A stretch of 64,000 bases of DNA from an uncultured Candidatus Melainabacteria bacterium (GCA_934718135.1 CAKUZW010000003.1:124001-188000), one strand, 5' to 3'. Positions 8,408-17,292 are shown, counted from the first letter of the stretch. Notes: generated by a model not told the origin, from the letters alone. Translations and numbers: made by a program.

Positions 8408-9655
8408 TTAAACTTCTTTGAAAACTAAAGAAGCGTTTTGTCCGCCAAATCCGAATGAGTTAGATAATGCTGCATGAAGTTCAGCTTTAACAGCTTTGTA
8501 TGGAACATAGTTCAAATCAGCAACTTCTTCATCTTGGTTATCAAGGTTAATAGTTGGAGGAACAATGTTTTCATTGATTGCTTTAACGCAAGCAATTGCT
8601 TCTGCTGCACCTGTTGCACCTAACATGTGACCATGCATACTCTTTGTTGAAGTTACATAAAGACTCGGATTAACTTTTCTGTCTCCGAAAACTTCAGCAA
8701 CAGCATGAGATTCAGCTTTGTCGCCTAAACCTGTACTTGTACCATGAGTATTGATGTATTGAACTTCAGATGGTTTCATTCCTGCATCTTTAAGAGCAAA
8801 TTCCATTGAGTGAATAGCTCCTGAACCGTCCGGAGCCGGTGCTACGATATCGTAAGCATCAGCAGTTTGTCCATATCCTGCAACTTCAGCATAAATATGA
8901 GCACCACGTTTTTTAGCGTGTTCGTATTCTTCCAAAATCAATACGCCTGCACCTTCTGACATAACAAAACCGTCACGATCTTTGTCGTAAGGTCTTGAAG
9001 CTCTTTGAGGTTCATCGTTACGTTTTGAAAGTGTTCTTGCTGCAGAGAAAGCACCTACACCAACATCACAAATTGTAGCTTCTGCTCCACCTGCAACCAT
9101 AACATCTGCATCACCATATTGAATAGCTCTGAAAGCGTCACCAATTGAGTGAGAACCTGTTGCACAAGCTGAAACAACAACTTTATTAATACCTTTAAAT
9201 CCATATTTCATTGAAATTCTGCCTGAAGGCATATTTACAATCATCATAGGAACCGTAAATGGTGAACATTTGTTTGGTCCTTTTTGAATAATTCTCATGT
9301 GGTTTTCTTCGAAAGTTCTAAAGCCACCTGCTGCAGAACTTACGATAACACCAACTTTATATGGATCTTCTTTTTCAATATCCAATTTAGAATCTTTGAT
9401 TGCTTCATCTGCCGCAACCATTGCAAATTGGATAAATCTATCCATTTTTTTTGCTTCTTTAGCATCCATGTATTCTTCAGGGTGGAAGTCTTTAACTTCA
9501 CCGGAAATTTTAACAACGTGTTTGCTGATATCAATTGATTCAGAAGTTGATATGCCGCTTTTACCTTCTTTTAGGCTTTCCCAAAACTTATCAACGCCAA
9601 CGCCAAACGGTGTTACAGCTCCCAAGCCTGTGATTACTACTCTTCTTTTATCCAT
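8408..9655 (-). CDS. fabF: 3-oxoacyl-ACP synthase II (FabF)
   Basis: Chain-elongating condensing enzyme of fatty-acid synthesis. 415 aa, normal length. Active-site Cys in SACATGSHS, first His in NTHGTSTGLGD, second His in STKSMHGHMLGATGAAE, and C-terminal NSFGFGGQNASLVF. It lies 100 nt downstream of acpP on the same strand, with a hairpin between them. fabH and plsX sit 7 kb away in another operon. Confidence 0.97.
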   Translation of the reverse strand: MDKRRVVITGLGAVTPFGVGVDKFWESLKEGKSGISTSESIDISKHVVKISGEVKDFHPEEYMDAKEAKKMDRFIQFAMVAADEAIKDSKLDIEKEDPYKVGVIVSSAAGGFRTFEENHMRIIQKGPNKCSPFTVPMMIVNMPSGRISMKYGFKGINKVVVSACATGSHSIGDAFRAIQYGDADVMVAGGAEATICDVGVGAFSAARTLSKRNDEPQRASRPYDKDRDGFVMSEGAGVLILEEYEHAKKRGAHIYAEVAGYGQTADAYDIVAPAPDGSGAIHSMEFALKDAGMKPSEVQYINTHGTSTGLGDKAESHAVAEVFGDRKVNPSLYVTSTKSMHGHMLGATGAAEAIACVKAINENIVPPTINLDNQDEEVADLNYVPYKAVKAELHAALSNSFGFGGQNASLVFKEV

Positions 9656-9682
9656 TTAAGAATCCCCTTTAATAATAAATAA

Positions 9683-9716
9683 TGCGAGAATGAAATAAAT
9701 ATATCTCACTCTCGCA
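9683..9716 (-). promoter_or_regulatory. Intercistronic hairpin between acpP and fabF
   Basis: Stem TGCGAGA/TCTCGCA (9683-9689 and 9710-9716) with partial inner pairing. It lacks a long U-run, so it could be a leaky terminator or an RNA-stability element that lets acpP be made in excess of fabF. Confidence 0.5.
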
Positions 9717-9755
9717 AATATAAAAATCCAGTTTTAAAAAATTCTAAAAATTCAA

Positions 9756-9992
9756 TTAGTGAGATAATTTGCCGTCAATGTAGTTAACTGCATCTTGAAC
9801 TGTTTGAATTTTTTCTGCGTCTTCATCAGGGATTTCGCATTTGAATTCTTCTTCCAAAGCCATAACTAATTCAACTGTGTCTAATGAATCAGCACCTAAG
9901 TCATCTGTAAAACGAGCTTCTGGTGTAACTAATTTTTCGTCAACACTTAATTGATCTACTACAACTTTTTTTACTGTGTCTAATGTACTCAT
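9756..9992 (-). CDS. acpP: Acyl carrier protein
   Basis: 78 aa acidic carrier protein that holds growing acyl chains on a phosphopantetheine arm. The attachment Ser is in DDLGADSLDTVELVMALEEE. Start MSTLDTVKKVVVD is preceded by AGAGGAAAAAG. First gene of the acpP-fabF pair. Confidence 0.97.
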   Translation of the reverse strand: MSTLDTVKKVVVDQLSVDEKLVTPEARFTDDLGADSLDTVELVMALEEEFKCEIPDEDAEKIQTVQDAVNYIDGKLSH

Positions 9993-10113
9993 CTTCTTTT
10001 TCCTCTTTATTATTTGTGTATTACTAAATACGTTTCTTGCACCATTATAAACCGTTGAATATTTTTTTGCAAGGAGTTTACAAAACCAATGCCTATTTGT
10101 AAAAAAACTTTAC

Positions 10114-11229
10114 TTATTTCTTTCTTAAATAATCCATATTTCCAAAGGTTACAACATAATACGCACAACCATAACCATCTTGCGAAGTTGAAGAACAAGA
10201 ATATTTGTAGTTGTTTGTACTTTGACCTTCTAAGATTAAACCTTTCCCCTCATAATATCTCATAAAGAATAAATCTCTACCTGAAACATTTGGTTTAGCC
10301 GGTCCATTTGTGTCAACTTTGAATGACATAAGAAAACCACCACGTGTCTCATCATTGAACCTGAACCAAACACTTGTACCATTCAATAATGCCATTTTGT
10401 ATTCAGTTCTTGCTGTATTAAAAGCCCAAGTTTCACCTCCATTTAATGATGAATATTTATCTGTAGAGATACAAGCACCTTTTTCATCCATAACACCACA
10501 ATCAGTAGCAAGTTTTATGTATTTTTTCAAGATGGCACCACCTTTTTCGGCAGTTTCTTGATTTGCCTCATGCAAACCCCATTCCTCAGGTAAGCCATCT
10601 TCTTGACTTGCGGATTTCAAAGCCTGAGAAAGGATAGAATAGGTTTCTTTTAGTTTAATAACTGTTTGTCTTTCATAATATTTTTGTATAAGAGTTGGAA
10701 TTGTCATCGCTGCTACTATGCCAATAATGCCAAGGGTTATGAGGGTCTCAGCCAAGGTGAAGGCTATTTTCTTTTTAAGGGACAAGGAAATAGGGAAATA
10801 AGGGAATAAGTTCGTTACAGTTTTTATAATCATGTCATTGTGAGGAGAAATTTCGTTATTATTTGTATTTTTGTGTACGAAGCGACGTAACAATCCCTGA
10901 CAAGTCTCACCATTACCTAATTCGTTAGGGATTACTACGTCACTCTGTGTAGACTTTTGCATTTCTTGTTCAATATTTTTCCTCGTAATGACATGATTTT
11001 GTGTTTGTAGATCCTTCGGGCTATCGCCCTCAGGATGACGTGTAACGCCTCCAAATTCCACCATGTCATTGCGAACGGGTCTTGAAAAGTTGTTTTTCAA
11101 GTTAGACAATAATTTCCAGTGTCGCAATCCCTTACAAGTTTCGCCATTGTCTAATTCGTTAAATTTAAATAGATTCTGAATCAAGTTCAGAGTGACATTG
11201 GTGTAATTCGTTTTATTGTTATCTTTCAT
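10114..11229 (-). CDS. Type IV prepilin-like protein 1 with very long repeat-derived leader
   Basis: 371 aa. Processing signal KKKIA/FTLAETLITLGIIGI at about residues 152-172, then a C-terminal pseudopilin-like globular domain with cysteine pairs (TDCGVMDEKGACIS and CSSTSQDGYGCAYY). The leader before the cleavage site is about 155 residues; ordinary prepilin leaders are 5-25. The leader is encoded by palindromic repeat DNA that also occurs outside genes. The start is supported by AAAGGATG 8 nt upstream of ATG 11229, identical in prepilin 2, and by a TTGACA-17-TAAAAT promoter. An internal ATG at 10833 has no Shine-Dalgarno. No pilus machinery gene is in the window. Confidence 0.8.
   Translation of the reverse strand: MKDNNKTNYTNVTLNLIQNLFKFNELDNGETCKGLRHWKLLSNLKNNFSRPVRNDMVEFGGVTRHPEGDSPKDLQTQNHVITRKNIEQEMQKSTQSDVVIPNELGNGETCQGLLRRFVHKNTNNNEISPHNDMIIKTVTNLFPYFPISLSLKKKIAFTLAETLITLGIIGIVAAMTIPTLIQKYYERQTVIKLKETYSILSQALKSASQEDGLPEEWGLHEANQETAEKGGAILKKYIKLATDCGVMDEKGACISTDKYSSLNGGETWAFNTARTEYKMALLNGTSVWFRFNDETRGGFLMSFKVDTNGPAKPNVSGRDLFFMRYYEGKGLILEGQSTNNYKYSCSSTSQDGYGCAYYVVTFGNMDYLRKK
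10772..11040 (-). repeat. Repeat units inside the prepilin 1 leader
   Basis: Three repeat units lie within the coding leader. 10772-10818 is a 47-nt terminal arm that encodes VTNLFPYFPISLSLKK. 10884-10941 is a 58-bp palindrome (GACGTA..AATCCCT / AGGGATT..TACGTC). 11002-11040 is a 39-nt hairpin unit built on ATCCT-GGGC/GCCC-AGGAT. The arm and the 39-nt unit recur at 49951-50482; the arm and the 58-bp palindrome recur in prepilin 2. Confidence 0.8.
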
Positions 11230-11246
11230 TTTTACATCCTTTCTTA

Positions 11247-11295
11247 AATTTTAAATTATATATTTAATTTTAAATTATTAATTTAAAATTGTCAA
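11247..11295 (-). promoter_or_regulatory. Prepilin 1 promoter with palindromic operator array
   Basis: On the minus strand TTGACA (11290-11295) and TAAAAT (11267-11272) are 17 bp apart. A perfect 25-bp palindrome of AATTTTAAATTA around one central T (11266-11290) fills the -10 and spacer, and a third copy of the 12-mer lies at 11247-11258. This is a candidate binding array for the divergent HTH protein; AT-rich chance palindromes cannot be excluded. Confidence 0.55.
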
Positions 11296-11308
11296 ACTGA
11301 GTTTAAAC

Positions 11309-11324
11309 TAAGGTATTCTAATAT
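11309..11324 (+). promoter_or_regulatory. Promoter box of HTH gene 11326, shared with 25114
   Basis: The 16-mer TAAGGTATTCTAATAT lies immediately before ATG 11326; 14 of 16 bases match 25091-25106, upstream of the XRE gene at 25114. It contains the -10 (TATTCT). With a TSS about 7 nt on, the mRNA would be leaderless. Confidence 0.4.
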
Positions 11325-11325
11325 C

Positions 11326-11544
11326 ATGAGCATTAGTAACGATATTAAAAAGCTTTTGATTGATAAGGATATGACTTTGACGCAATTGGCTCGAATAATT
11401 GCAGCGAAAAAAGAGAAAAATTTTTCGATACAAAATCTTTCTCAAAAATTGAAAAATGAAACTCTTAATTTGAAGGAATTTGAAATTATTCTGGAAGCTT
11501 TAAATTATAAAATTTGTTACTTACCTCAAAAACCTTTTAATTAA
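11326..11544 (+). CDS. Small Cro/C1-type HTH protein, divergent from prepilin 1
   Basis: 72 aa. It is mostly one helix-turn-helix fold: LIDKDMTLTQLARIIAAKK (helices 1-2) then SIQNLSQKLKNETLNLKEFE (recognition helix and beyond), with an ending typical of small XRE proteins. There is no Shine-Dalgarno; a -10 box lies 6 nt upstream. It is head-to-head with prepilin 1, an arrangement repeated at 38160-39468. It is likely a local repressor of itself and the pilin, inferred only from position. Confidence 0.7.
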   Translation: MSISNDIKKLLIDKDMTLTQLARIIAAKKEKNFSIQNLSQKLKNETLNLKEFEIILEALNYKICYLPQKPFN

Positions 11545-11647
11545 TATTAAAAAACTCTATTTTGTAACTTAGGTCGGATATTATTATTTTTTAACAAAAT
11601 TTCAATTTTTAGCAAAAAATATTTTCAGGTTGTTTAAAAATAATACC

Positions 11648-11800
11648 ATGTTAAAATTTCCAACACTAAAATCACATAAACCGATAGGAAATGTTGCCAT
11701 ATATTCTAAAAAAGATGGCTTTGGTCCTATTTTTATGAAAATGGTATCAGCATTGAAAAAGTTTAAAGAAAATTTTCCAGAAATATTTGAGTGGCTATAA
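11648..11800 (+). CDS. Possible small protein (50 aa) upstream of GNAT gene
   Basis: Open frame from ATG 11648 to TAA 11798-11800. It starts MLKFPTLKSHKPIGNVAIYS, then has a basic amphipathic helix rich in Lys and Phe, and ends in FEWL. It stops 2 nt before the ATG of the GNAT gene, which suggests translational coupling. No clear Shine-Dalgarno. I do not recognise it; it could be a chance frame. Confidence 0.4.
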   Translation: MLKFPTLKSHKPIGNVAIYSKKDGFGPIFMKMVSALKKFKENFPEIFEWL

Positions 11801-11802
11801 AA

Positions 11803-12396
11803 ATGAATATATTATCAGTCCTTAATCCACATTTAAAATATCCTCCGATAAGACATATTCCAAAACCTATGCCTGACTATTTAATTCATAGGTCAGTTAT
11901 TATGTACGAAGGTTTTCCGGTCGATAATTTTACAATGTTTTCTACTAAGAAATCAGAAGAGAATGCAAAAACTACGATGCGTTGTATTCGAAGATTTATT
12001 AAACAAGATGATAAAGTGGTTCCGTCACTTTATATTGGGTTCTTAGTATCAAGAATATCGGGTTTGGGAATGGGGTCTAAAATGTTGAATTTTGCAAAAG
12101 TACTTAGCAAACAATGGGATTGTGGTGGCAGGATTCACTTACTTGCAGATAATTCTATGGATATAATGCGTGTTCCGCATCCTTTTTATTATAAAAATGG
12201 TTTGAGAGCCGAAGATGCTAGGGTTAATAAACGTTTGGCAAGATTTATTAAACAAGGTGCTCAGTGTACTTATTTAGATTTTGATGCAACTTATATGTAC
12301 TATCCCCCTCTAAAAAAATCTCAGGAAAAATTAAGTTTTTGGGAGAAAGTTAGGGATTTCTTTTGGAATTTATATTCCACAAAAGAAGAGGTGTAG
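11803..12396 (+). CDS. GNAT-like acetyltransferase
   Basis: 198 aa from ATG 11803; an in-frame GTG at 11791 is possible. The acetyl-CoA loop is suggested by SGLGMGSKMLNFAKVLSKQW followed by the strand GGRIHLLAD and by FYYKNGLRAED, the usual GNAT ending (neighbour helix then F-Y-x-K-x-G). It resembles the protein at 60981-61562 in these elements. The N-terminal third (MNILSVLNPHLKYPPIRHIP) is Pro/His-rich. The substrate is unknown. Confidence 0.6.
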   Translation: MNILSVLNPHLKYPPIRHIPKPMPDYLIHRSVIMYEGFPVDNFTMFSTKKSEENAKTTMRCIRRFIKQDDKVVPSLYIGFLVSRISGLGMGSKMLNFAKVLSKQWDCGGRIHLLADNSMDIMRVPHPFYYKNGLRAEDARVNKRLARFIKQGAQCTYLDFDATYMYYPPLKKSQEKLSFWEKVRDFFWNLYSTKEEV

Positions 12397-12420
12397 AAAA
12401 ATTTTCCACACCTAATTCTT
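12389..12420 (+). terminator. Terminator overlapping GNAT stop codon
   Basis: Hairpin AGGTGT / ACACCT (12389-12394 and 12408-12413) extended by GAAAA/TTTTC, followed by AATTCTTTTATC. Confidence 0.6.
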
Positions 12421-12443
12421 TTATCTATTAAATTTTAGTTTTT

Positions 12444-14939
12444 TTATTTAACAACGATATTAACAAGTTTTTTAGGTACAACGATTGTTTTAACAATTGT
12501 TTTGCCTTCTGTTAGTGATTTAATTTTTTCACTATTCAGTGCAATTTGTTTCATTTCTTCTTGGTCAAGACTTTCATCTACTTCGATTTTGTCTTTAACT
12601 TTTCCGTTAACTTGTACAACCAAAGTGATTGAACTTGATTTAGCAAGGTTTTCATCCCATTTGCACCAAGGTTCGTCATGGATTGAACCTTTACCGCCTA
12701 AATCGTGCCAAGCCTCTTCTGTCAAGTGAACTGCAACAGGAGACATAAGTTTGATTAGTGAAACAACTGCGAAGCTCAATACTTGTTTGTCCTCGTCTGT
12801 CAAATCACCTTTTTTAGCTTGCCAATCATAGATTGCATTAGTCAATTCTCTGTATTTTGAAATTACGGTGTTGAATTGGAAATCGTTAGAAATATCGTTT
12901 GTAATGCCTTTGATTGCAATGTGAACATTACGAACCAAATCATCATTTGATTTTTCTAATGGGAAATTCAATTTGTAATCAAGTGTAATATTATCTTGAT
13001 TTGTTGAAACTAATCTCCAAACTCTGTTCAAGAATTTGTAACAACCTTCAACACCTGCATCTGACCAGTCAAAATCTCTAGCCGGTGGAGAATCTGAAAG
13101 AATGAATAATCTTGCAGTATCTGCTCCGTAGTTTTCAAATATTTCGTCCGGATCAACTGTGTTGCCTTTAGATTTTGACATTTTAGAACCGTCTTTAAGA
13201 ACCATACCTTGAGTTAGCAAGTTTTTGAATGGTTCATCAAAATCTAACAATCCGCAATCACGCAATGCTTTTGTGAAAAATCTTGAATATAACAAGTGAA
13301 GAATTGCGTGTTCAATTCCGCCAACGTATTGGTCAACCGGTAGCCAATGATTTACTTTGTCTTTGTTAAAACATTCTTTAGAATTTCTTGCATCAGAATA
13401 TCTCAAATAGTACCAACTTGAACATACAAAAGTATCCATTGTATCTGTTTCACGAACGGCGTGTCCGCCACAAACAGGACAAACAGTATCTTTAAATGTT
13501 TTTGATGTTGTGATTGGAGATTTTCCTACTACAGAAAAATCAACATCTTTTGGTAACAATACCGGTAATTGGTCTTCCGGTACAGGTTGAATTCCGCATT
13601 TGTCGCAATATACAACTGGAATTGGAGCTCCCCAATATCTTTGACGAGAAATTAACCAATCACGAAGTCTGTATTGAGTTTTAAATTCTCCAAAACCTTT
13701 ATCAACTGCCCATTGGGTAATTGCTTTTTTAGCTTTGGTGTTTTTAATTCCGTTGAATTCGCCTGAATTTGTCAAAACGCCTTCTTCAGTGTAAGCATCT
13801 TTCATTGTTGCAACATCAAGATTTTCACCATTTTCAGGAGCTATAACAACTTTCATCGGTAAATTGTATTTCTTAGCGAATGCAAAATCTCTTGTATCAT
13901 GTGTTGGAACTGCCATTACAGCACCTGTTCCGTATTCAACAAGAGCATAATCTGCTGTCCAAAGTGGGAAAATTTCGCCATTGAACGGGTTTTTACAATG
14001 TGTGCCTAATGGAACACCTGTTTTAACTCTTTCTGTTGAAAGTCTTTCGATTTCTGACATTTTACGTGCATTTTCACGATATTCTTCAACTTTATCCTTA
14101 TTTTCAGGAGTTGTAAGTTTTTCAATATCTTTGTATTCAGGTGCTACAACAAGATATGTGATACCAAAAACTGTATCTGGTCTTGTTGTATAAACCGGAA
14201 CTTCAATTTTTTCACCGTTTGGAGCATCAATAACAGGGAATTTGAAAATTGCCCCTTTTGATTTTCCAATCCAGTTTGCTTGCATTGTTTTAACATTGTC
14301 ACCCCAACCAGGAAGTTTGTCTAAATCTTCAAGCAAAACTTCTGCATAGTCTGTGATTTTGATGAACCATTGTGATAAGTATTTTTTCTCAACAACGCTA
14401 TCGCATCTCCAGCATTTGCCATCAATTACTTGTTCGTTAGCTAAAACTGTACCGCATTCGTTACACCAGTTTACGGCAGCTTCTTTTTTATAAACAAGTC
14501 CTTTTTTGTACAATTGCAAGAACAACCACTGTGTCCATTTGTAGTATTCAGGTTTGCAAGTTGTAACTTCTCTATCCCAGTCATAAGACAGACCTAACAT
14601 TTTTAATTGCTTTTTCATATATGCAATGTTTTCGTCTGTCCAAGTTTCAGGGTCAACGTGGTGTTTCATTGCAGCGTTTTCTGCCGGCAATCCGAAACTG
14701 TCCCATCCGATTGGGTGTAAAACATTGAAGCCATTTGCTTTTTTAAATCTTGCAATGACATCTGTAATTGTATAGTTTCTTACGTGTCCCATGTGGAGCT
14801 TTCCGGAAGGATACGGAAACATTGATAGGGCATAGTATTTAGGTTTGTCAGAAACATCAGGAGTTTTGAATGCATCTGTTTCTTCCCAAATTTGTTGCCA
14901 TTTCTTTTCTATTTCTTGCGGAAAATAATTTTCTTTCAT
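12444..14939 (-). CDS. leuS: Leucyl-tRNA synthetase
   Basis: Charges tRNA-Leu. 831 aa from ATG 14939, chosen because AAGGAGA lies just upstream. Class I signatures: HMGH at about residues 49-52 (KLHMGHVRNYT) and KMSKS near residue 588 (SKMSKSKGN). The editing domain has TTRPDTVFGITYLVVAPEY and GTGAVMAVPTHDTRD. Zinc-type Cys pairs are in WCNECG..CWRCD. Normal length. Monocistronic or with nothing obvious downstream. Confidence 0.98.
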   Translation of the reverse strand: MKENYFPQEIEKKWQQIWEETDAFKTPDVSDKPKYYALSMFPYPSGKLHMGHVRNYTITDVIARFKKANGFNVLHPIGWDSFGLPAENAAMKHHVDPETWTDENIAYMKKQLKMLGLSYDWDREVTTCKPEYYKWTQWLFLQLYKKGLVYKKEAAVNWCNECGTVLANEQVIDGKCWRCDSVVEKKYLSQWFIKITDYAEVLLEDLDKLPGWGDNVKTMQANWIGKSKGAIFKFPVIDAPNGEKIEVPVYTTRPDTVFGITYLVVAPEYKDIEKLTTPENKDKVEEYRENARKMSEIERLSTERVKTGVPLGTHCKNPFNGEIFPLWTADYALVEYGTGAVMAVPTHDTRDFAFAKKYNLPMKVVIAPENGENLDVATMKDAYTEEGVLTNSGEFNGIKNTKAKKAITQWAVDKGFGEFKTQYRLRDWLISRQRYWGAPIPVVYCDKCGIQPVPEDQLPVLLPKDVDFSVVGKSPITTSKTFKDTVCPVCGGHAVRETDTMDTFVCSSWYYLRYSDARNSKECFNKDKVNHWLPVDQYVGGIEHAILHLLYSRFFTKALRDCGLLDFDEPFKNLLTQGMVLKDGSKMSKSKGNTVDPDEIFENYGADTARLFILSDSPPARDFDWSDAGVEGCYKFLNRVWRLVSTNQDNITLDYKLNFPLEKSNDDLVRNVHIAIKGITNDISNDFQFNTVISKYRELTNAIYDWQAKKGDLTDEDKQVLSFAVVSLIKLMSPVAVHLTEEAWHDLGGKGSIHDEPWCKWDENLAKSSSITLVVQVNGKVKDKIEVDESLDQEEMKQIALNSEKIKSLTEGKTIVKTIVVPKKLVNIVVK

Positions 14940-15041
14940 ATTTCTCCTTAATCCATTTCTTCTCACTTCAAAGTATAGCACAAAGTTGAAAAAGGGGAAG
15001 TTTGATTTAATTATGGCTAGAGTTTTTTAAGGTTTGAATTT

Positions 15042-15518
15042 CTATTCATTACTTAAAAGAACAACCGCATTTGATTCTATAGCTAATTTTTGTCCGACAG
15101 CATCAAGTTTTTCTTTTGTTTTCGCTTTGATTGATAGGTTTTCGGGTGCTAAGTTTAAAATTTTACACAAAACTTCTTTCATCTTTGGAATATATGGCAT
15201 CATTTTTGGTGCTTGAGCAATTATATTGCTATCAATATTTACGATATGATAACCGTGTTTTTGGATTAGGTCATAGACGTGTTTTAGCAAGATTGTGCTA
15301 TCAATGTCTTTGTATTTTGGGTCAGTATCAGGAAAAAGTGTTCCGATATCATCTAGAGATAATGCTCCTAATAAAGCGTCAATGATTGCATGTATCAAAA
15401 CATCCGCATCTGAATGTCCTAATAATCCTTTTTCGTGAGTAATTTTTATTCCGCCTATTATTAAATCTCTTCCTTCGATTAATTTATGAATATCGTAACC
15501 TATTCCAACTCTAAACAT
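15042..15518 (-). CDS. ispF: 2-C-methyl-D-erythritol 2,4-cyclodiphosphate synthase
   Basis: Cyclises CDP-ME-2-phosphate in the MEP isoprenoid pathway; ispD of the same pathway is at 45603. 158 aa, normal. Zinc ligands in GIGYDIHKL and GLLGHSDADVLIHA; substrate loop DDIGTLFPDTDPKYKDIDS; C-terminal KAKTKEKLDAVGQ. It stands alone, away from ispD. Confidence 0.97.
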   Translation of the reverse strand: MFRVGIGYDIHKLIEGRDLIIGGIKITHEKGLLGHSDADVLIHAIIDALLGALSLDDIGTLFPDTDPKYKDIDSTILLKHVYDLIQKHGYHIVNIDSNIIAQAPKMMPYIPKMKEVLCKILNLAPENLSIKAKTKEKLDAVGQKLAIESNAVVLLSNE

Positions 15519-15601
15519 TTGAATGAACCTTTCTTTCTTTTTTTTGAATTATAGCATAGTTTTGTACGGTATGGTATAATAAATACAAAAGGAAAAATGT
15601 A

Positions 15602-15961
15602 ATGAATCTCGGAAATTATGCTCAAAGCTCTGTAACAGTAACAAGACCTGTTGCTACCCACCCGCAAGGAACGGTTGAAACTGTAGGGTATGATTATTCT
15701 GATTTGGGTTTGCCTTTTTATTATTATTTTTTTCCGGATTTTTCGGCATTAATATATTTAATTCAATTTTTAGTGTTGGTTAGTTTAGTTTCTGTTGCAG
15801 TTACGACAATTGGTGGGTTTATTATTTTTATTGTATGGAAAAAAGGCAAAAAAAAGTACAATTGCCCTGTGTGTGGAGAGGTTTATGAATACACTCCTTG
15901 GGGAAAAATTAGAAAATGCAAAAAATGTGGTGCAAGTCTGGTTGCAAAAAGGTGTCCGTAA
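15602..15961 (+). CDS. Unknown membrane protein with C-terminal zinc ribbon
   Basis: 119 aa. One or two membrane helices (about residues 45-80: ALIYLIQFLVLVSLVSVAVT, then GGFIIFIVW), a basic KKGKKK stop-transfer, and a cytoplasmic zinc ribbon with CPVCGEVYEY and CKKCGASL. The N-terminal 40 residues are Thr/Tyr-rich and have no signal peptide. AAAGGAAA precedes the ATG. Not a family I know. Confidence 0.65.
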   Translation: MNLGNYAQSSVTVTRPVATHPQGTVETVGYDYSDLGLPFYYYFFPDFSALIYLIQFLVLVSLVSVAVTTIGGFIIFIVWKKGKKKYNCPVCGEVYEYTPWGKIRKCKKCGASLVAKRCP

Positions 15962-15964
15962 GTT

Positions 15965-16285
15965 TTATTTAACTTTTCCTCTTAAAGCTAGAGTTATGCC
16001 TGCAATGATAGCTGTTCCGATTGCAGAACCTAATGCGGTTAAACCACTTACAACAGTTCTTTTTTGGGATAAAGTTTTTTTATATTCGTCAACAGAAATT
16101 TTTCCGTCCCACATTTTTCCGTCTTTAGTCATTCCTCCAATTGGTATTGAACCGTCTTTTGCAATCGCTTTTGCTTGATTTACCATTGCATTATCAATTC
16201 TTGATTGCGTATAATATGAGCTTGCTCCGCCTGTTACGGCTCCAATTCCTGCCATTATGCCTAAACATTTTCCTACACTTGCCAT
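15965..16285 (-). CDS. Unknown 106-aa protein with two glycine-rich hydrophobic segments
   Basis: Hydrophobic Gly/Ala-rich segments at both ends (GIMAGIGAVTGGASSYY and VVSGLTALGSAIGTAIIAGI) flank a polar middle (IDNAMVNQAKAIAKDGS). It looks like a small membrane hairpin protein or a glycine-zipper protein. GGAGGT precedes the ATG. Convergent with 15602 with only 3 nt between. Confidence 0.6.
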   Translation of the reverse strand: MASVGKCLGIMAGIGAVTGGASSYYTQSRIDNAMVNQAKAIAKDGSIPIGGMTKDGKMWDGKISVDEYKKTLSQKRTVVSGLTALGSAIGTAIIAGITLALRGKVK

Positions 16286-16470
16286 TATTGACCTCCTAAA
16301 TTTATGCTATATTAAAACCATAAAATAAAAAATTTTGCTAGTTATTTACAATGTGTAAAATTTAATCCGTTAGGATAACTTGCTTTTTCTTTATGCTAAT
16401 TGTATTATAGAAGGGTAAAGTTTTCTTAATTGAATGTTTTATTTTTTAGATTTTAGGGTACAATAATTCT

Positions 16471-17292
16471 ATGGCAACAGAGGAAAAATTATATTCAGAT
16501 ATTCCACCTACAAAGTTGAGGAATAAAGAGGAGAAGTTTAAACCGGCTAAAACTAACAAGTTTTGGTTGACTATTGCAAGTTTATTTTTCTTTAACATGT
16601 TACAAAACAGATTTTATGCTTTTCGTTATACAGGTGTAGAAAACTACAACGAAAGGGATAAAAATACTCCAACAATTCTTTTCGCTCCTCATTGCAATTG
16701 GTGGGACGGAATTGTTATGTATAATATTACTCACAGAATTTGCCATAAAGAGATTCGTTTAATGGTTGAAGAACTTAACAGATTTCCGTTATTGAGACGC
16801 GGTGGAGCTTATTCTGTTAACAAAAAATCTGCTCAATCTGCAATGAAGGCTCTTCAATATTCAGTAGATGTTTTGGGTGATTTGAGGAATATTTTGTGTA
16901 TTTTCCCGCAAGGAATTATCAGACCACCTCATTTTCGTCCGTACAAATTCCAAACCGGTTTAGCTTATATTGCTCATAACGCTGTTAAAAGATTTGGAAA
17001 AATAAATTTAATTCCTGTATCAATTGATTATTGTTTCTTGCGTGATAACAGACCGGAAGTTATTGTTGACTTTGGTAAACGTATTGAACTAACAGATGCA
17101 AATATTAATAGACATGAATATACAAAGTTTTTAGAAGCTGCACTGACTCAGACTTCTGATGAACAATTTAAACATATTTCCCAAGGAGATATGGATCATT
17201 ACAAGATTTTATTCAAACAACATCTAAAATGGTATCGCCGTATTGAACAGCGTTTAAAAAGTATTGATTTACCTGATGTTTCAGAAGTTTAG
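16471..17292 (+). CDS. Lysophospholipid/glycerol acyltransferase (PlsC-like)
   Basis: 273 aa. Acyltransferase block I HCNWWD (the HX4D catalytic pair) in FAPHCNWWDGIVMY, and block III FPQGIIRPPHFRPYKFQTG. It probably acylates a lipid at the inner membrane; the substrate could be lysophosphatidate or a carotenoid/lipid as in other PlsC relatives. One hydrophobic segment near residue 30. TACAAT lies 6 nt before the ATG with no Shine-Dalgarno, so the mRNA may be leaderless. Confidence 0.8.
   Translation: MATEEKLYSDIPPTKLRNKEEKFKPAKTNKFWLTIASLFFFNMLQNRFYAFRYTGVENYNERDKNTPTILFAPHCNWWDGIVMYNITHRICHKEIRLMVEELNRFPLLRRGGAYSVNKKSAQSAMKALQYSVDVLGDLRNILCIFPQGIIRPPHFRPYKFQTGLAYIAHNAVKRFGKINLIPVSIDYCFLRDNRPEVIVDFGKRIELTDANINRHEYTKFLEAALTQTSDEQFKHISQGDMDHYKILFKQHLKWYRRIEQRLKSIDLPDVSEV

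Noticed and set aside
10831..10833. Internal ATG as the true start of prepilin 1
   Set aside because: No Shine-Dalgarno there, whereas 11229 has one identical to prepilin 2.
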